Source: Oscillospiraceae bacterium
GTDB lineage: Bacteria; Bacillota; Clostridia; Oscillospirales; Ruminococcaceae
Assembly: GCA_012520915.1 (NCBI GenBank)
Contig: JAAYNJ010000021.1
Span: 1-44,505 of the forward strand
Length of the DNA stretch: 44,505 bases
Direction of reading: 5' to 3'
The notes below the pieces were generated by a model. The model was not told the origin of the DNA, did no database searches, and was given only the letters and a program-made list of their open reading frames with translations. This document shows positions 32,622 to 40,243 of this stretch, piece after piece. A program made the translations under genes and the position numbers. Positions within the stretch are counted from its first letter, which is position 1; each line of letters opens with the position of its first letter.

Positions 32622-33857
32622 ATGAAGCGATTTCACTATGCCTGGGTTATAGCTGTATCCTGTTTCTTAATGCAGGGTGTTGTAGTCGGTCTGATTCTAA
32701 ACTGCAGAGGACAATTTCTGACGCCGGTCTGTGATTCAATGGGTTATAAAATGGGGGAATTTACCCTATACCTGTTTTTTCAGGGGATAGTTTCCTTTTT
32801 CTTTACCCCGATAGCCGGTCGGATTATGTCGGGGGGAAAATTCAAACCGGCTATGATAACTGCAGTCATCATATTGAGTCTTGCGCTCTTTTTGTCGTCA
32901 TTTGCTACGCATTTATGGCACTTTTATCTTTCGGGAATAATGATGGGACTCTCTATGCCGATGCTTTATGTTTTAGCGGTTCCGGTGTTGACAAATAACT
33001 GGTTTGTGAAGAGAAGAGGTTTGGTTCTCGGGATTTCCGCGGGAGCTTCGGGACTCATGGGAGTAGTCGGAAATCTGATTTTGGCGGAAATTATCGAATC
33101 GAAAGGCTGGAGAAGCGGCTACTTAGTAATCGGCTTAACAATTGCGATTGTGCTGCTGCCCGTAACAATATTCCTTATTCGTTTAAAGCCCGAGGACAAA
33201 GGGCTTAAGGCATACGGATATAATCAGAAGGAAGAAACTGATATATATATCGAAAGTTCGGGTATGACCGCAAAACAAGCTTTAGGCACCGCGTCTTTTT
33301 GGTTTATAGCATTGACCGGGTTTTTTGTGGGAACATTGTCGGCAGTTCCGCAACTGCTGCAGAGTTACACGACTTTTTTGGGGAAAGCTTCATCCTTTGC
33401 AGCAACGGTGGTATCGGTTGGCATGTTCGGAAATATTTTTTGCAAACTTCTGTTGGGATATATTGTCGACAGACTGGGCAGTGAAAAAACTTCCTATTTT
33501 TCAATCTTTATGCTATCGGTTTCAGCCTTTTTGATTCTGTTCCCTAAAAATGAACCGCTCTTGTTTGTCGGGGCGTTTTTTACCGGTATGTCGACGGCAA
33601 TGTTATCGACGGGGTTCCCCGTGGTTATAAAAACCCTATTCGGAAATAAAGACTACAGTTCGGTTTATTCGTATTTTGCCATGGCCACGGGTTTGGCAAG
33701 TGCATTGGGTTTAAGTATATACGGGTTTATGATCGATTACTATGGCGATTATAGGCAAGCCATTATGATGTCGGTGATTATGGGTCTTGCTGCATTGACT
33801 TCCACAGTACTTGCCTTTTTGTTAATGAAAAGAAGAAACTTAAGGGAAAACAACTGA
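32622..33857 (+). CDS. MFS transporter, OFA family, copy 2
   Basis: 411 residues, 12 helices. MKRFHYAWVIAVSCFLMQGV is the characteristic OFA start, followed by NCRGQFLTPVCDSMGY and NNWFVKRRGLVLGISAGASG. LLGYIVDRLGSEKTSYFS is the second-half motif A. It should exchange or import a small anionic organic compound. AAGGTG precedes the ATG. It is a tandem paralogue of the next gene, from which it is separated by 39 nt, and both precede SIS5. Confidence 0.86.
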   Translation: MKRFHYAWVIAVSCFLMQGVVVGLILNCRGQFLTPVCDSMGYKMGEFTLYLFFQGIVSFFFTPIAGRIMSGGKFKPAMITAVIILSLALFLSSFATHLWHFYLSGIMMGLSMPMLYVLAVPVLTNNWFVKRRGLVLGISAGASGLMGVVGNLILAEIIESKGWRSGYLVIGLTIAIVLLPVTIFLIRLKPEDKGLKAYGYNQKEETDIYIESSGMTAKQALGTASFWFIALTGFFVGTLSAVPQLLQSYTTFLGKASSFAATVVSVGMFGNIFCKLLLGYIVDRLGSEKTSYFSIFMLSVSAFLILFPKNEPLLFVGAFFTGMSTAMLSTGFPVVIKTLFGNKDYSSVYSYFAMATGLASALGLSIYGFMIDYYGDYRQAIMMSVIMGLAALTSTVLAFLLMKRRNLRENN

Positions 33858-33896
33858 TATCAAGACGGTTCGGATATATTAGCGGTGAGGTTTGGT

Positions 33897-35153
33897 ATGA
33901 ATAAGAAAAAGAGCTTTTACCCATGGATTATCATGGTGTGCTGTTTTATCATTCAGGGCCTCAGTGTGGGGTTGGTGTTTAATTCCCGAGGTCAGTTTCT
34001 CGTCCCTGTTAGCGAATCTCTTGGATTAAAATTGAAAGATCTGACAATGTATACGCTGTTTATGGGAGTGGCATCATTTGCCTTCATGCCGTTTGCGGGA
34101 AAGCTGATAAGAAAAATCGATGTCAGAATCGCAACCGGAGGCTCTCTCGTGCTTTTTGCCGTTTCAAGCATCATTTTTTCCCTTTCAAAAGGGCTGACAG
34201 GTTTTTTTATTGGAGGAGCTCTTTCGGGTTTGGCGATGCCGTTGGGATACACTTTGACGATACCGCTTATTTTGGACAACTGGTTTATTGAGAAAAAAGG
34301 TTTGGTATTCGGTATAGTATCCAGCGCATCGGGTATATTCGCCGCTATTGCCAACCCTCTTTTGGCCGGGATTATCGAAAAATTTGGGTGGCAGTGGGGT
34401 TATATACTCCAAGCTGCGATATTTTTGGTTATAACGGTGCCCATTGCGGTTTTTGTGCTTAGAATGCACCCCGATGACAAGGGACTTGAACCCTACGGCT
34501 ATGATTCTTCAAAAGGCATCATAGACAGAGGCGAACATTCCTACACGGGTGTGCCTGCAAAGACGGCAGTCAAGAGTTTGACATTTATAATGATTACAAT
34601 AACCGGAATAATTGTAGGGGTAAGTGCGACCTTTTCTCAAATGCTACAGGGATATATCATGTCACTTGGGAAATCGGCGGTTTTCGCCGCTTCGATGGTT
34701 TCGATATCAATGATCGGAAATGTTTTCTGCAAACTGCTTTTGGGAGCAATCTCCGACAAATCCGGAACCGACAAAGCCCTGTATTTTGGGATTGTGATGT
34801 CAATAGTTTCGTTCGTCATGCTGTACTTCAACAAAATTGCCCCCTTAATGTACGCCGGTTCATTTATATCAGGCATGGTTGCTGCGCTGTATGCCGGAAT
34901 TTTCCCGATAACTATAAAAGATCTTTTCGGTGGCAGGGAGTACGGAACGATATTTTCGTATTTCTCGATGGCTATCAGTTTTTCGAGTATATTCGGATTA
35001 AATATATACGGAAATATTTTGGATATTTTCGGGGGTTATATTCCGGCCTTGGCGATTTCCGAGGCAGGCCTTCTGTTGGCTTTGCTCACGGCAGTAATTG
35101 CATACCGGTCAAAGAAAAAGCTGATCATTACGACGGAAGAACCCGAGATTTAA
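33897..35153 (+). CDS. MFS transporter, OFA family, copy 3
   Basis: 418 residues, 12 helices, aligned throughout with the preceding gene: YPWIIMVCCFIIQGLSVGLV, NSRGQFLVPVSESLGL, DNWFIEKKGLVFGIVSSASG and LLGAISDKSGTDKAL. ATG 33897 is used because GGTGAGG lies 6 nt upstream; a GTG four codons earlier overlaps that site. Tandem duplication with divergence implies two related substrates, or two subunits acting on one. SIS5 follows after 36 nt with AGGAGG. Confidence 0.86.
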   Translation: MNKKKSFYPWIIMVCCFIIQGLSVGLVFNSRGQFLVPVSESLGLKLKDLTMYTLFMGVASFAFMPFAGKLIRKIDVRIATGGSLVLFAVSSIIFSLSKGLTGFFIGGALSGLAMPLGYTLTIPLILDNWFIEKKGLVFGIVSSASGIFAAIANPLLAGIIEKFGWQWGYILQAAIFLVITVPIAVFVLRMHPDDKGLEPYGYDSSKGIIDRGEHSYTGVPAKTAVKSLTFIMITITGIIVGVSATFSQMLQGYIMSLGKSAVFAASMVSISMIGNVFCKLLLGAISDKSGTDKALYFGIVMSIVSFVMLYFNKIAPLMYAGSFISGMVAALYAGIFPITIKDLFGGREYGTIFSYFSMAISFSSIFGLNIYGNILDIFGGYIPALAISEAGLLLALLTAVIAYRSKKKLIITTEEPEI

Positions 35154-35189
35154 ATTTTGTAAGAAATAATTTTAATATAGGAGGATTAA

Positions 35190-36320
35190 ATGTATAACTA
35201 CGAAAGTGATTTGAGAAAAGAAATTTTGAGCGTTCCCGATATGGCGAGATTTCTACAGAAATCAATGAGAGAAAATGCAAAATTGCCTTTCACCTCTGAA
35301 GAACTCAAAAAATTTAAAAATGTAGTCATAACCGGTTGTGGAGATTCGCTTTGCGCCGCGTATGCGGCCAAGGAGGCGTTTGAGGAACTGACCGGATTGT
35401 TTATTGATACGCCGACCTGCCTCGATTTAGCAAGGCACTACGATGTCAGGAGATTTGGAGAACCGGGAGACACACTTGTAATACTTGTAAGCTTTTCCGG
35501 AAAAGTTTCCAGAGTAGTTGAAGCGGCTATGAGGGCAAAAAAATACGGTGCAGTTACTATGGCGGTTACACATTTTGAGGATTCCCCTGTTGCCCAAGCA
35601 TGTGACAGGTTACTGTATGTTGTTCCCGATGAATTCGACCTGCACAGAACACCCGGATGCAGAACATATGTAGCCTCAATGCTTTCACTATTCCACTTTG
35701 CAATACATCTGGGAGAGACTATAGGGATTGTTCTCAATCCCGAGAGTTACATTTCCGAAATAGATGCGAATATCGACCTTTGGGATGCGGAAATGGACAG
35801 GCTTGAAAAGGAAATGTATGAGCTGGCGAAAAGCTGGAAACCCGTACCGTATTTTGAGGCGTTGGGTGCGGGACCCGAGTTTGCAACGGCTTGGTTTGCA
35901 CAGGCAAAACTGTATGAAGCGACCGGAGATTTTTCCAGATACGAAAACTTTGAGGATTGGACACATGTTGACTACATTCTAAGAAGAATGGATTCGGGAA
36001 TGTTTTTGTATGTGACGGAAGGAAATCCGTCCATGTCCAGGGCAAAAGAAGTAGCTTCGGTACTGACCCGTCAAAACTACCACTATGTAGTAGTAACCGA
36101 TGAGAATAAAGAAAACTTCCCCGAAAGTGATAAAGTCATCAATATACCCGCGTCAAAACTGCTTTGGCTGAATCCTATGATGCAAACGCTGGTTCCGTGT
36201 ATGTTTGCAGCCTCACTCGCAGATTTGAAGGGGACGATGTCTTTCTGCAAAGATATGATTGAGACATATTTCCCGTTCGGAGGTTCAATACTTAGAAACA
36301 GTAAAATAGAAGTGTTTTAG
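35190..36320 (+). CDS. Double-SIS-domain sugar isomerase/deglycase-like protein, SIS5
   Basis: 376 residues, a third SIS subtype. It starts MYNYESDLRKEILSVPDMAR; the first domain has VVITGCGDSLCAAYAA and ILVSFSGKVSRVVEAAM. The second domain has FEDWTHVDYI with E255, W257 and H259, the signature shared by all five paralogues. The phosphate-binding loop is SFSGKVS instead of SASGGS, and the C-terminal tail NSKIEVF is a shortened version of the SSKIEIHI tail. It has no neighbour of the paired subtype and instead follows two OFA transporters, ahead of a converging nitrilase. Confidence 0.86.
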   Translation: MYNYESDLRKEILSVPDMARFLQKSMRENAKLPFTSEELKKFKNVVITGCGDSLCAAYAAKEAFEELTGLFIDTPTCLDLARHYDVRRFGEPGDTLVILVSFSGKVSRVVEAAMRAKKYGAVTMAVTHFEDSPVAQACDRLLYVVPDEFDLHRTPGCRTYVASMLSLFHFAIHLGETIGIVLNPESYISEIDANIDLWDAEMDRLEKEMYELAKSWKPVPYFEALGAGPEFATAWFAQAKLYEATGDFSRYENFEDWTHVDYILRRMDSGMFLYVTEGNPSMSRAKEVASVLTRQNYHYVVVTDENKENFPESDKVINIPASKLLWLNPMMQTLVPCMFAASLADLKGTMSFCKDMIETYFPFGGSILRNSKIEVF

Positions 36321-36334
36321 TTCAGCGACAATAA

Positions 36335-36368
36335 AAAGCACTCCGAACTCTCCGGTTCGGAGTGCTTT
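36335..36368. terminator. Bidirectional intrinsic terminator
   Basis: AAAGCACTCCGAA (36335-36347) and TTCGGAGTGCTTT (36356-36368) form a 13-bp stem with an 8-nt loop between SIS5 and the converging nitrilase gene. The T run is stronger on the minus strand. Confidence 0.88.
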
Positions 36369-36402
36369 CGTTTGTAAAAACAACAAGCGGCAAAGAGTTT
36401 AA

Positions 36403-37377
36403 CTAGTCCTTTATAGCGTGCTTGTTCCAATAATCATCTTCCAATAAAAGATTAGCGAATTTCTTGTAGATATCGGGTCTGAAGTCGGGGGAACCGGAGT
36501 ACGGGTTTTCGTTAAAAATCATTCTCGATGCCAGAGACAAATCTATTGTAGAAATTATCATATCAATTTCTCTGTGTTCAATGCCTCCGGCATATATGTG
36601 CACTTTTTTGTTGTAACCGGGACCCATAATGAGACTGGCGCCTGCAAAGAAAGCGGGATTTTTAACCGTGTCGTTTCCGACAATATTTACAAATCCCTCA
36701 TTTATTACATCTATACCGATGAGGTTTGAGCTGGCGATAAAAAAGTCGTTTGCGACTACCGCAGCCTTCATGGTGTCAAGATAACAGCCTTCCCAATCGA
36801 ATCTTCTGATGCCGGACTCGCCAACCATAGCGGTTATATTGATAAACAGCCGAGCGCCCTTGGCGGCATAATACCTTCCCAGTTCCGGGAATGAATAGGT
36901 GTCATAACATATACCGACCCCGACCGGACCCCACGGAGTTTCAAAATCTAAAGGATCACAACCTTTTTCCGACCACAACAGTTCGTCGTTTGCAGGATGA
37001 ATTTTTCTATATGTACCGATATATCCGTCAGGTCCGCACACAACGGCAACATTGTACACTCCGTTTTTATCGTCTTCGGCTTTCTCGGTCATTCCGAAAA
37101 CAGCATAAATACCGCATTTTGATGTTGCTTCCGCAACGGCATTTACTGATGGGCCGGGAATTGTTTCGGCGAGCCGAACCTGCATTTTATCAGGCAATTC
37201 CACATCGGGTTCATTTTCGTAGCCTGTGAGAGCGAGTTCGGGAAAGCATATTATATCTACGCCTCTTTTGGAAGCGCTTTCGATATATTCGATTATTCTC
37301 GACAGATTTCGATCTTTCCTTCCCCAAAAAGGTCTGAAGTTTACAACTGCGATGTTAACAATATCCTTGTAAGCCAT
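36403..37377 (-). CDS. Nitrilase-superfamily carbon-nitrogen hydrolase
   Basis: 324 residues. The Glu-Lys-Cys triad is visible: ICFPELALTGYE (Glu), TYRKIHPAND (Lys) and VGVGICYDTYSFPELGRYY (Cys). Family members hydrolyse amides, N-carbamoyl groups or nitriles in the cytoplasm. ATG 37377 (MAYKDIVNIAVVNFRP) is chosen because GGAGGG lies just upstream; the frame is open 19 codons further. It converges on cluster B and could remove an amide or carbamoyl group from its substrate, but it has its own unit. Confidence 0.9.
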   Translation of the reverse strand: MAYKDIVNIAVVNFRPFWGRKDRNLSRIIEYIESASKRGVDIICFPELALTGYENEPDVELPDKMQVRLAETIPGPSVNAVAEATSKCGIYAVFGMTEKAEDDKNGVYNVAVVCGPDGYIGTYRKIHPANDELLWSEKGCDPLDFETPWGPVGVGICYDTYSFPELGRYYAAKGARLFINITAMVGESGIRRFDWEGCYLDTMKAAVVANDFFIASSNLIGIDVINEGFVNIVGNDTVKNPAFFAGASLIMGPGYNKKVHIYAGGIEHREIDMIISTIDLSLASRMIFNENPYSGSPDFRPDIYKKFANLLLEDDYWNKHAIKD

Positions 37378-37491
37378 ATCTCCCTCCGTTTGAATTTTTA
37401 AAGATAATGTGAAATGAATAATCCGGTTTGTCAATTGACACTATAAAATGATTATACCATTTGATTTGCATTTTTACAGCTATTATGGTAA

Positions 37492-37497
37492 TATAAT
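37492..37497 (+). promoter_or_regulatory. -10 box of tRNA-fMet
   Basis: A perfect TATAAT lies 12 bp before the tRNA. The nearest -35-like TTGCAT is 20 bp upstream, longer than ideal. Confidence 0.4.
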
Positions 37498-37509
37498 CAA
37501 ACACAATAT

Positions 37510-37585
<76 letters not shown>

Positions 37586-37590
37586 AAATT

Positions 37591-37646
37591 AGGAGTCTGA
37601 GATTTTTAAAATCTCAGACTTTTTTAAAGGTTTAGAACATTGAACA
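37591..37646 (+). repeat. Flanking repeat, copy 1 (tRNA-fMet terminator region)
   Basis: These 56 bp match 39316-39371 at 43 positions without gaps. The copy begins 5 bp after the tRNA CCA and contains the tRNA terminator. Confidence 0.7.
37594..37626 (+). terminator. Terminator of tRNA-fMet
   Basis: AGTCTGAGATTTT (37594-37606) pairs perfectly with AAAATCTCAGACT (37608-37620), followed by TTTTT. Confidence 0.88.
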
Positions 37647-37701
37647 GAAAACTAAAATGAATATAGGAAAGAGGACTTCCAACTCCGTTTAACGGTAAAA
37701 C

Positions 37702-37944
37702 CAGCAAATCCTGCACAGAGAACGAGTGATAAGAATCTTTCCAAATCGCGAATCGCTGCAGCGACTGATGGGCACACCCTTCATGGATATCCCTGAAGGA
37801 CGGTTGACCGGGAGACACTACTTATCTCCGGAATCCGTCAGGGAAGCATTAACCCCGAAAAAGGCGCAACATGTCGGTGCCCGGCAGACTCTGAGGAATC
37901 CGCCTAAGAATTACTTGTACCAAGTGAATTTAGACCACATTTAG
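37702..37944 (+). pseudogene. IS256-family (mutator-type) transposase remnant, C-terminal fragment
   Basis: After a stop at 37696-37698 the frame reads HRERVIRIFPNRESLQRLMG followed by DIPEGRLTGRHYLSPESVRE, which matches the conserved C-terminus of IS256-type transposases (RTRVIRIFPN, then a terminal GRRYL motif). Everything upstream, including the DDE catalytic core, is missing, and about 30 unrelated residues follow the match. No terminal inverted repeats were found. The fragment marks an old insertion between tRNA-fMet and the GGDEF gene; it cannot be active. The rest of the 37586-38002 gap shows no gene. Confidence 0.7.
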
Positions 37945-38002
37945 GATTTGACTAAACCGAATCCGGGAAATAACGATATAATTTCATAAACATAGCCAAG
38001 GA

Positions 38003-39142
38003 TTAACGATAGATTATCCTGTCCCGTCCTTCTCGTTTGGCACGATAGAGGTTTTTGTCCGCAGCCTCTATAAAATTTGAGTAAGAGATTCCCCTGACAT
38101 AACCACTGAGTCCGCCGGAAATTGTGACCGGCTTTCCATGGCTCCAAGCATGTGTCCTCATCCGATCGCCGAGCACCCGCACTACGGGAAGTGCTTCCGT
38201 CGGGGTTTTGCCCGGAAACAGCACCACAAACTCTTCTCCGCCATATCGGCCGAAAATCTCTCCTTCCGTCAGGCTGGCATTCATGATCTGAGCAACATTG
38301 ACCAGCACATTGTCACCATAGTCGTGTCCGTAAGTATCGTTTATCCCTTTAAAATGGTCGAGATCCAGAATACAAAGCGTCAATTGCGAGCCGGTGTCGT
38401 ATGCTCGGCGCATTTCTTCGTCAATGCTCGCTGATAAAAAGCGGCGATTATATAAGCCGGTCAGGGCGTCGGTAAGTGAGAGGCGCTCCAGGCGACACGC
38501 CAAACACATCTTTTCATCCCGAACCCGCGCATATTCCGCCATCACCGTGAAAGCTAAAATAGAATTGACAATCAAACTCATTGTCAACCCGAACGCCAAA
38601 TCCGAATAATGAGCTGTACGGTCGGGATAGTGTATGATAATATCCGGGAAATGGTATTCCAGCGCGACAAAGACAACCAATAGGATCGCTTCTACTGCCA
38701 GCATTATGTTTCGCACTGCTCCTTTGAAAACGATAGCAATACACAGACCGCATGTGAGCATCAATGCAGAGGTGGGACCGGTCGCCCCACCGATTGTGAA
38801 CCATAGAAAGGGAACCAGAAGAAACGTGGAAGAACCCAAGACAATCACGGCAGCTCCGTACCAGCGCTGTGTGACTACACTATATAAAACGCTTGAGAGG
38901 GTTGTCACGAGGTACAGTATGAGTATTGGCAACATAAATATGCCCAGACCCATCACCATATTGTAACCGAGTCCGAATATGGACATAAGGATACCGGCGG
39001 CGGCAGTATACAAAAATACAAGGTGATCCAGCGGCAGTTCCTTTTTGTAAACTTGTTGTATCGTTTTTTTGAGAGAACTGATGACTGTCTTTACGGCAAT
39101 GCTTTCCTCATTCTTTCCTTTTAAGTTGTTTTGCGATACCAT
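38003..39142 (-). CDS. Membrane diguanylate cyclase (GGDEF)
   Basis: 379 residues. About six hydrophobic helices (41-205) form an uncharacterised membrane sensor, followed by a GGDEF domain (about 221-377): LSLTDALTGLYNRRFL, LDLDHFKGINDTYGHDYGD, the active-site GRYGGEEF (GGEEF 301-305) and EAADKNLYRAKREGRDR. It should make cyclic di-GMP. The RxxD inhibitory site upstream of GGEEF is absent (TEGE instead). ATG 39142 is 6 nt after GGAGG; an adjacent ATG at 39145 is too close to it. By eye the gene looks richer in GC than its neighbours and lies between diverged repeats, suggesting acquisition. Confidence 0.9.
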   Translation of the reverse strand: MVSQNNLKGKNEESIAVKTVISSLKKTIQQVYKKELPLDHLVFLYTAAAGILMSIFGLGYNMVMGLGIFMLPILILYLVTTLSSVLYSVVTQRWYGAAVIVLGSSTFLLVPFLWFTIGGATGPTSALMLTCGLCIAIVFKGAVRNIMLAVEAILLVVFVALEYHFPDIIIHYPDRTAHYSDLAFGLTMSLIVNSILAFTVMAEYARVRDEKMCLACRLERLSLTDALTGLYNRRFLSASIDEEMRRAYDTGSQLTLCILDLDHFKGINDTYGHDYGDNVLVNVAQIMNASLTEGEIFGRYGGEEFVVLFPGKTPTEALPVVRVLGDRMRTHAWSHGKPVTISGGLSGYVRGISYSNFIEAADKNLYRAKREGRDRIIYR

Positions 39143-39315
39143 CATGAACCTCCAAATTACAAGACCACTCGTCGCAAAAAAGAGGGGCGTGTCCAGCGGA
39201 CAACAGCTTATCTTTCCGTCGTAGTAGAAACCTATAAAGTCCCCAGCATATATAGACAGGTTATCAAAATTAGCCTGAGTGAATTTTATCAATCATATAA
39301 TTTTAACATAAAATA

Positions 39316-39371
39316 AGGAGTCTGAAATTTTTAGAGCTTCAGACCTTTTTTGACGTTTGGAATATTGACCG
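39316..39371 (+). repeat. Flanking repeat, copy 2
   Basis: A diverged copy of 37591-37646, 1725 bp downstream on the same strand. It keeps a hairpin, GTCTGAA (39320-39326) / TTCAGAC (39338-39344), and the T run after it, but no tRNA precedes it; only AACATAAAAT resembles the tRNA end AACCAAAATT. Confidence 0.65.
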
Positions 39372-39403
39372 AAGATATATGTGAGTTTAGAAAAATCAAT
39401 AAA

Positions 39404-39435
39404 AACCCCTGAGAAACTGCATATTCTCAGGGGTT
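39404..39435 (-). terminator. Terminator of the PPC/DUF296 gene
   Basis: AACCCCTGAGAA (39404-39415) pairs with TTCTCAGGGGTT (39424-39435); on the minus strand the stem ends in a TTTTT run. Confidence 0.85.
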
Positions 39436-39464
39436 GGGCTGTAAAATTACATATAGTTCGGATA

Positions 39465-39887
39465 TTATAAATCGAGCATGAAGAGTCCGAGGTTCTCGTC
39501 AAATATTCTGCGGGTTACAATGTCACTGCTGTTTATTGAAATCTCGGCTATTTCATCGACAATGCAACTGTACATATGGCCGCCGGTTGCATTCAATTTG
39601 TTATCGGAGAGCACAACATGAATGTGGCAGAAGGGCTCGAAATCCATGGCAGTTATGTTCCCCGTCAAGGAGAGGATTCCCCTGTACTCGTTGATAACCA
39701 CTCTCTTTACAGCCTTATTGTCATCGGGATCGACATAACCCAACTCGGTGACTGTGGCGCCGCCAAACCCGGAAATAGTGCCTGCCAGAATATTCTCCTT
39801 CTTGCATACCAGGGTCAGCTGCTCAATGATTTCTTCACCTTGGTCAACCCTTACGATATACCTGTCATCCCATCTTCTGTATTCCAT
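39465..39887 (-). CDS. PPC/PCC-domain (DUF296) protein
   Basis: 140 residues forming a single PPC domain: YIVRVDQGEEIIEQL at the start, GTISGFGGATVTELGY, FEPFCHIHVVLSDNK and the metal-binding ATGGHM. In plants the domain is found in AT-hook proteins; bacterial members are single-domain trimers of unknown function. ATG 39887 is chosen because a G-rich GGGGGGAG lies just upstream; the frame is open 16 codons further. A perfect 14-bp palindrome AATGAAATTTCATT (39917-39930) lies 30 bp upstream and may be its operator. It is a single-gene unit. Confidence 0.88.
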   Translation of the reverse strand: MEYRRWDDRYIVRVDQGEEIIEQLTLVCKKENILAGTISGFGGATVTELGYVDPDDNKAVKRVVINEYRGILSLTGNITAMDFEPFCHIHVVLSDNKLNATGGHMYSCIVDEIAEISINSSDIVTRRIFDENLGLFMLDL

Positions 39888-40243
39888 ATTTCTCCCCCCG
39901 TAACTTGTTTCTATCAAATGAAATTTCATTGACAAAAAAATAAAAAAAGAAACGAACGCGATATTGAGTTAAGACAAACTCGTTTTAAATCGACAAACAA
40001 CCAACCCCGACCACTGACTCTAAAAAGAATCTCAAGGGCGATATGTTGAATCTAGTTTGGCTAAATCATACAATATTGAATTAAAAAAAGTCAATAACAT
40101 TGAAAAATATTGTATAAATAAACATTATTTTGTCATATTTTTATACATAACCTTTATATAAAATAAAATATTGACAGATATAAATTGATTTTTCTATTTA
40201 TGTTATAATTAAAAAACGAAAAACAATACTTTGGGAGCTGTTA
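39888..40243. promoter_or_regulatory. AT-rich divergent intergenic region with palindromes and an extended -10 box
   Basis: No gene was found. It contains the palindrome at 39917-39930, nested inverted repeats ATACAATATT (40068-40077) / AATATTGTAT (40106-40115) and TCAAT (40091-40095) / ATTGA (40099-40103), and an extended -10 element TGTTATAAT (40201-40209) for the downstream gene. A TTGACA at 40171 is too far from it to pair. Confidence 0.4.

Noticed and set aside
21531-36368. Shared AAAGCAC in two terminators as a possible repeat family
   Set aside because: Only the short U/A-adjacent part is shared between 21531 and 36335; the rest of the stems differ, unlike the tRNA-linked pairs.
39143-39315. 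c-di-GMP riboswitch upstream of the diguanylate cyclase
   Set aside because: No GEMM-type core motifs were found in the leader on the minus strand.
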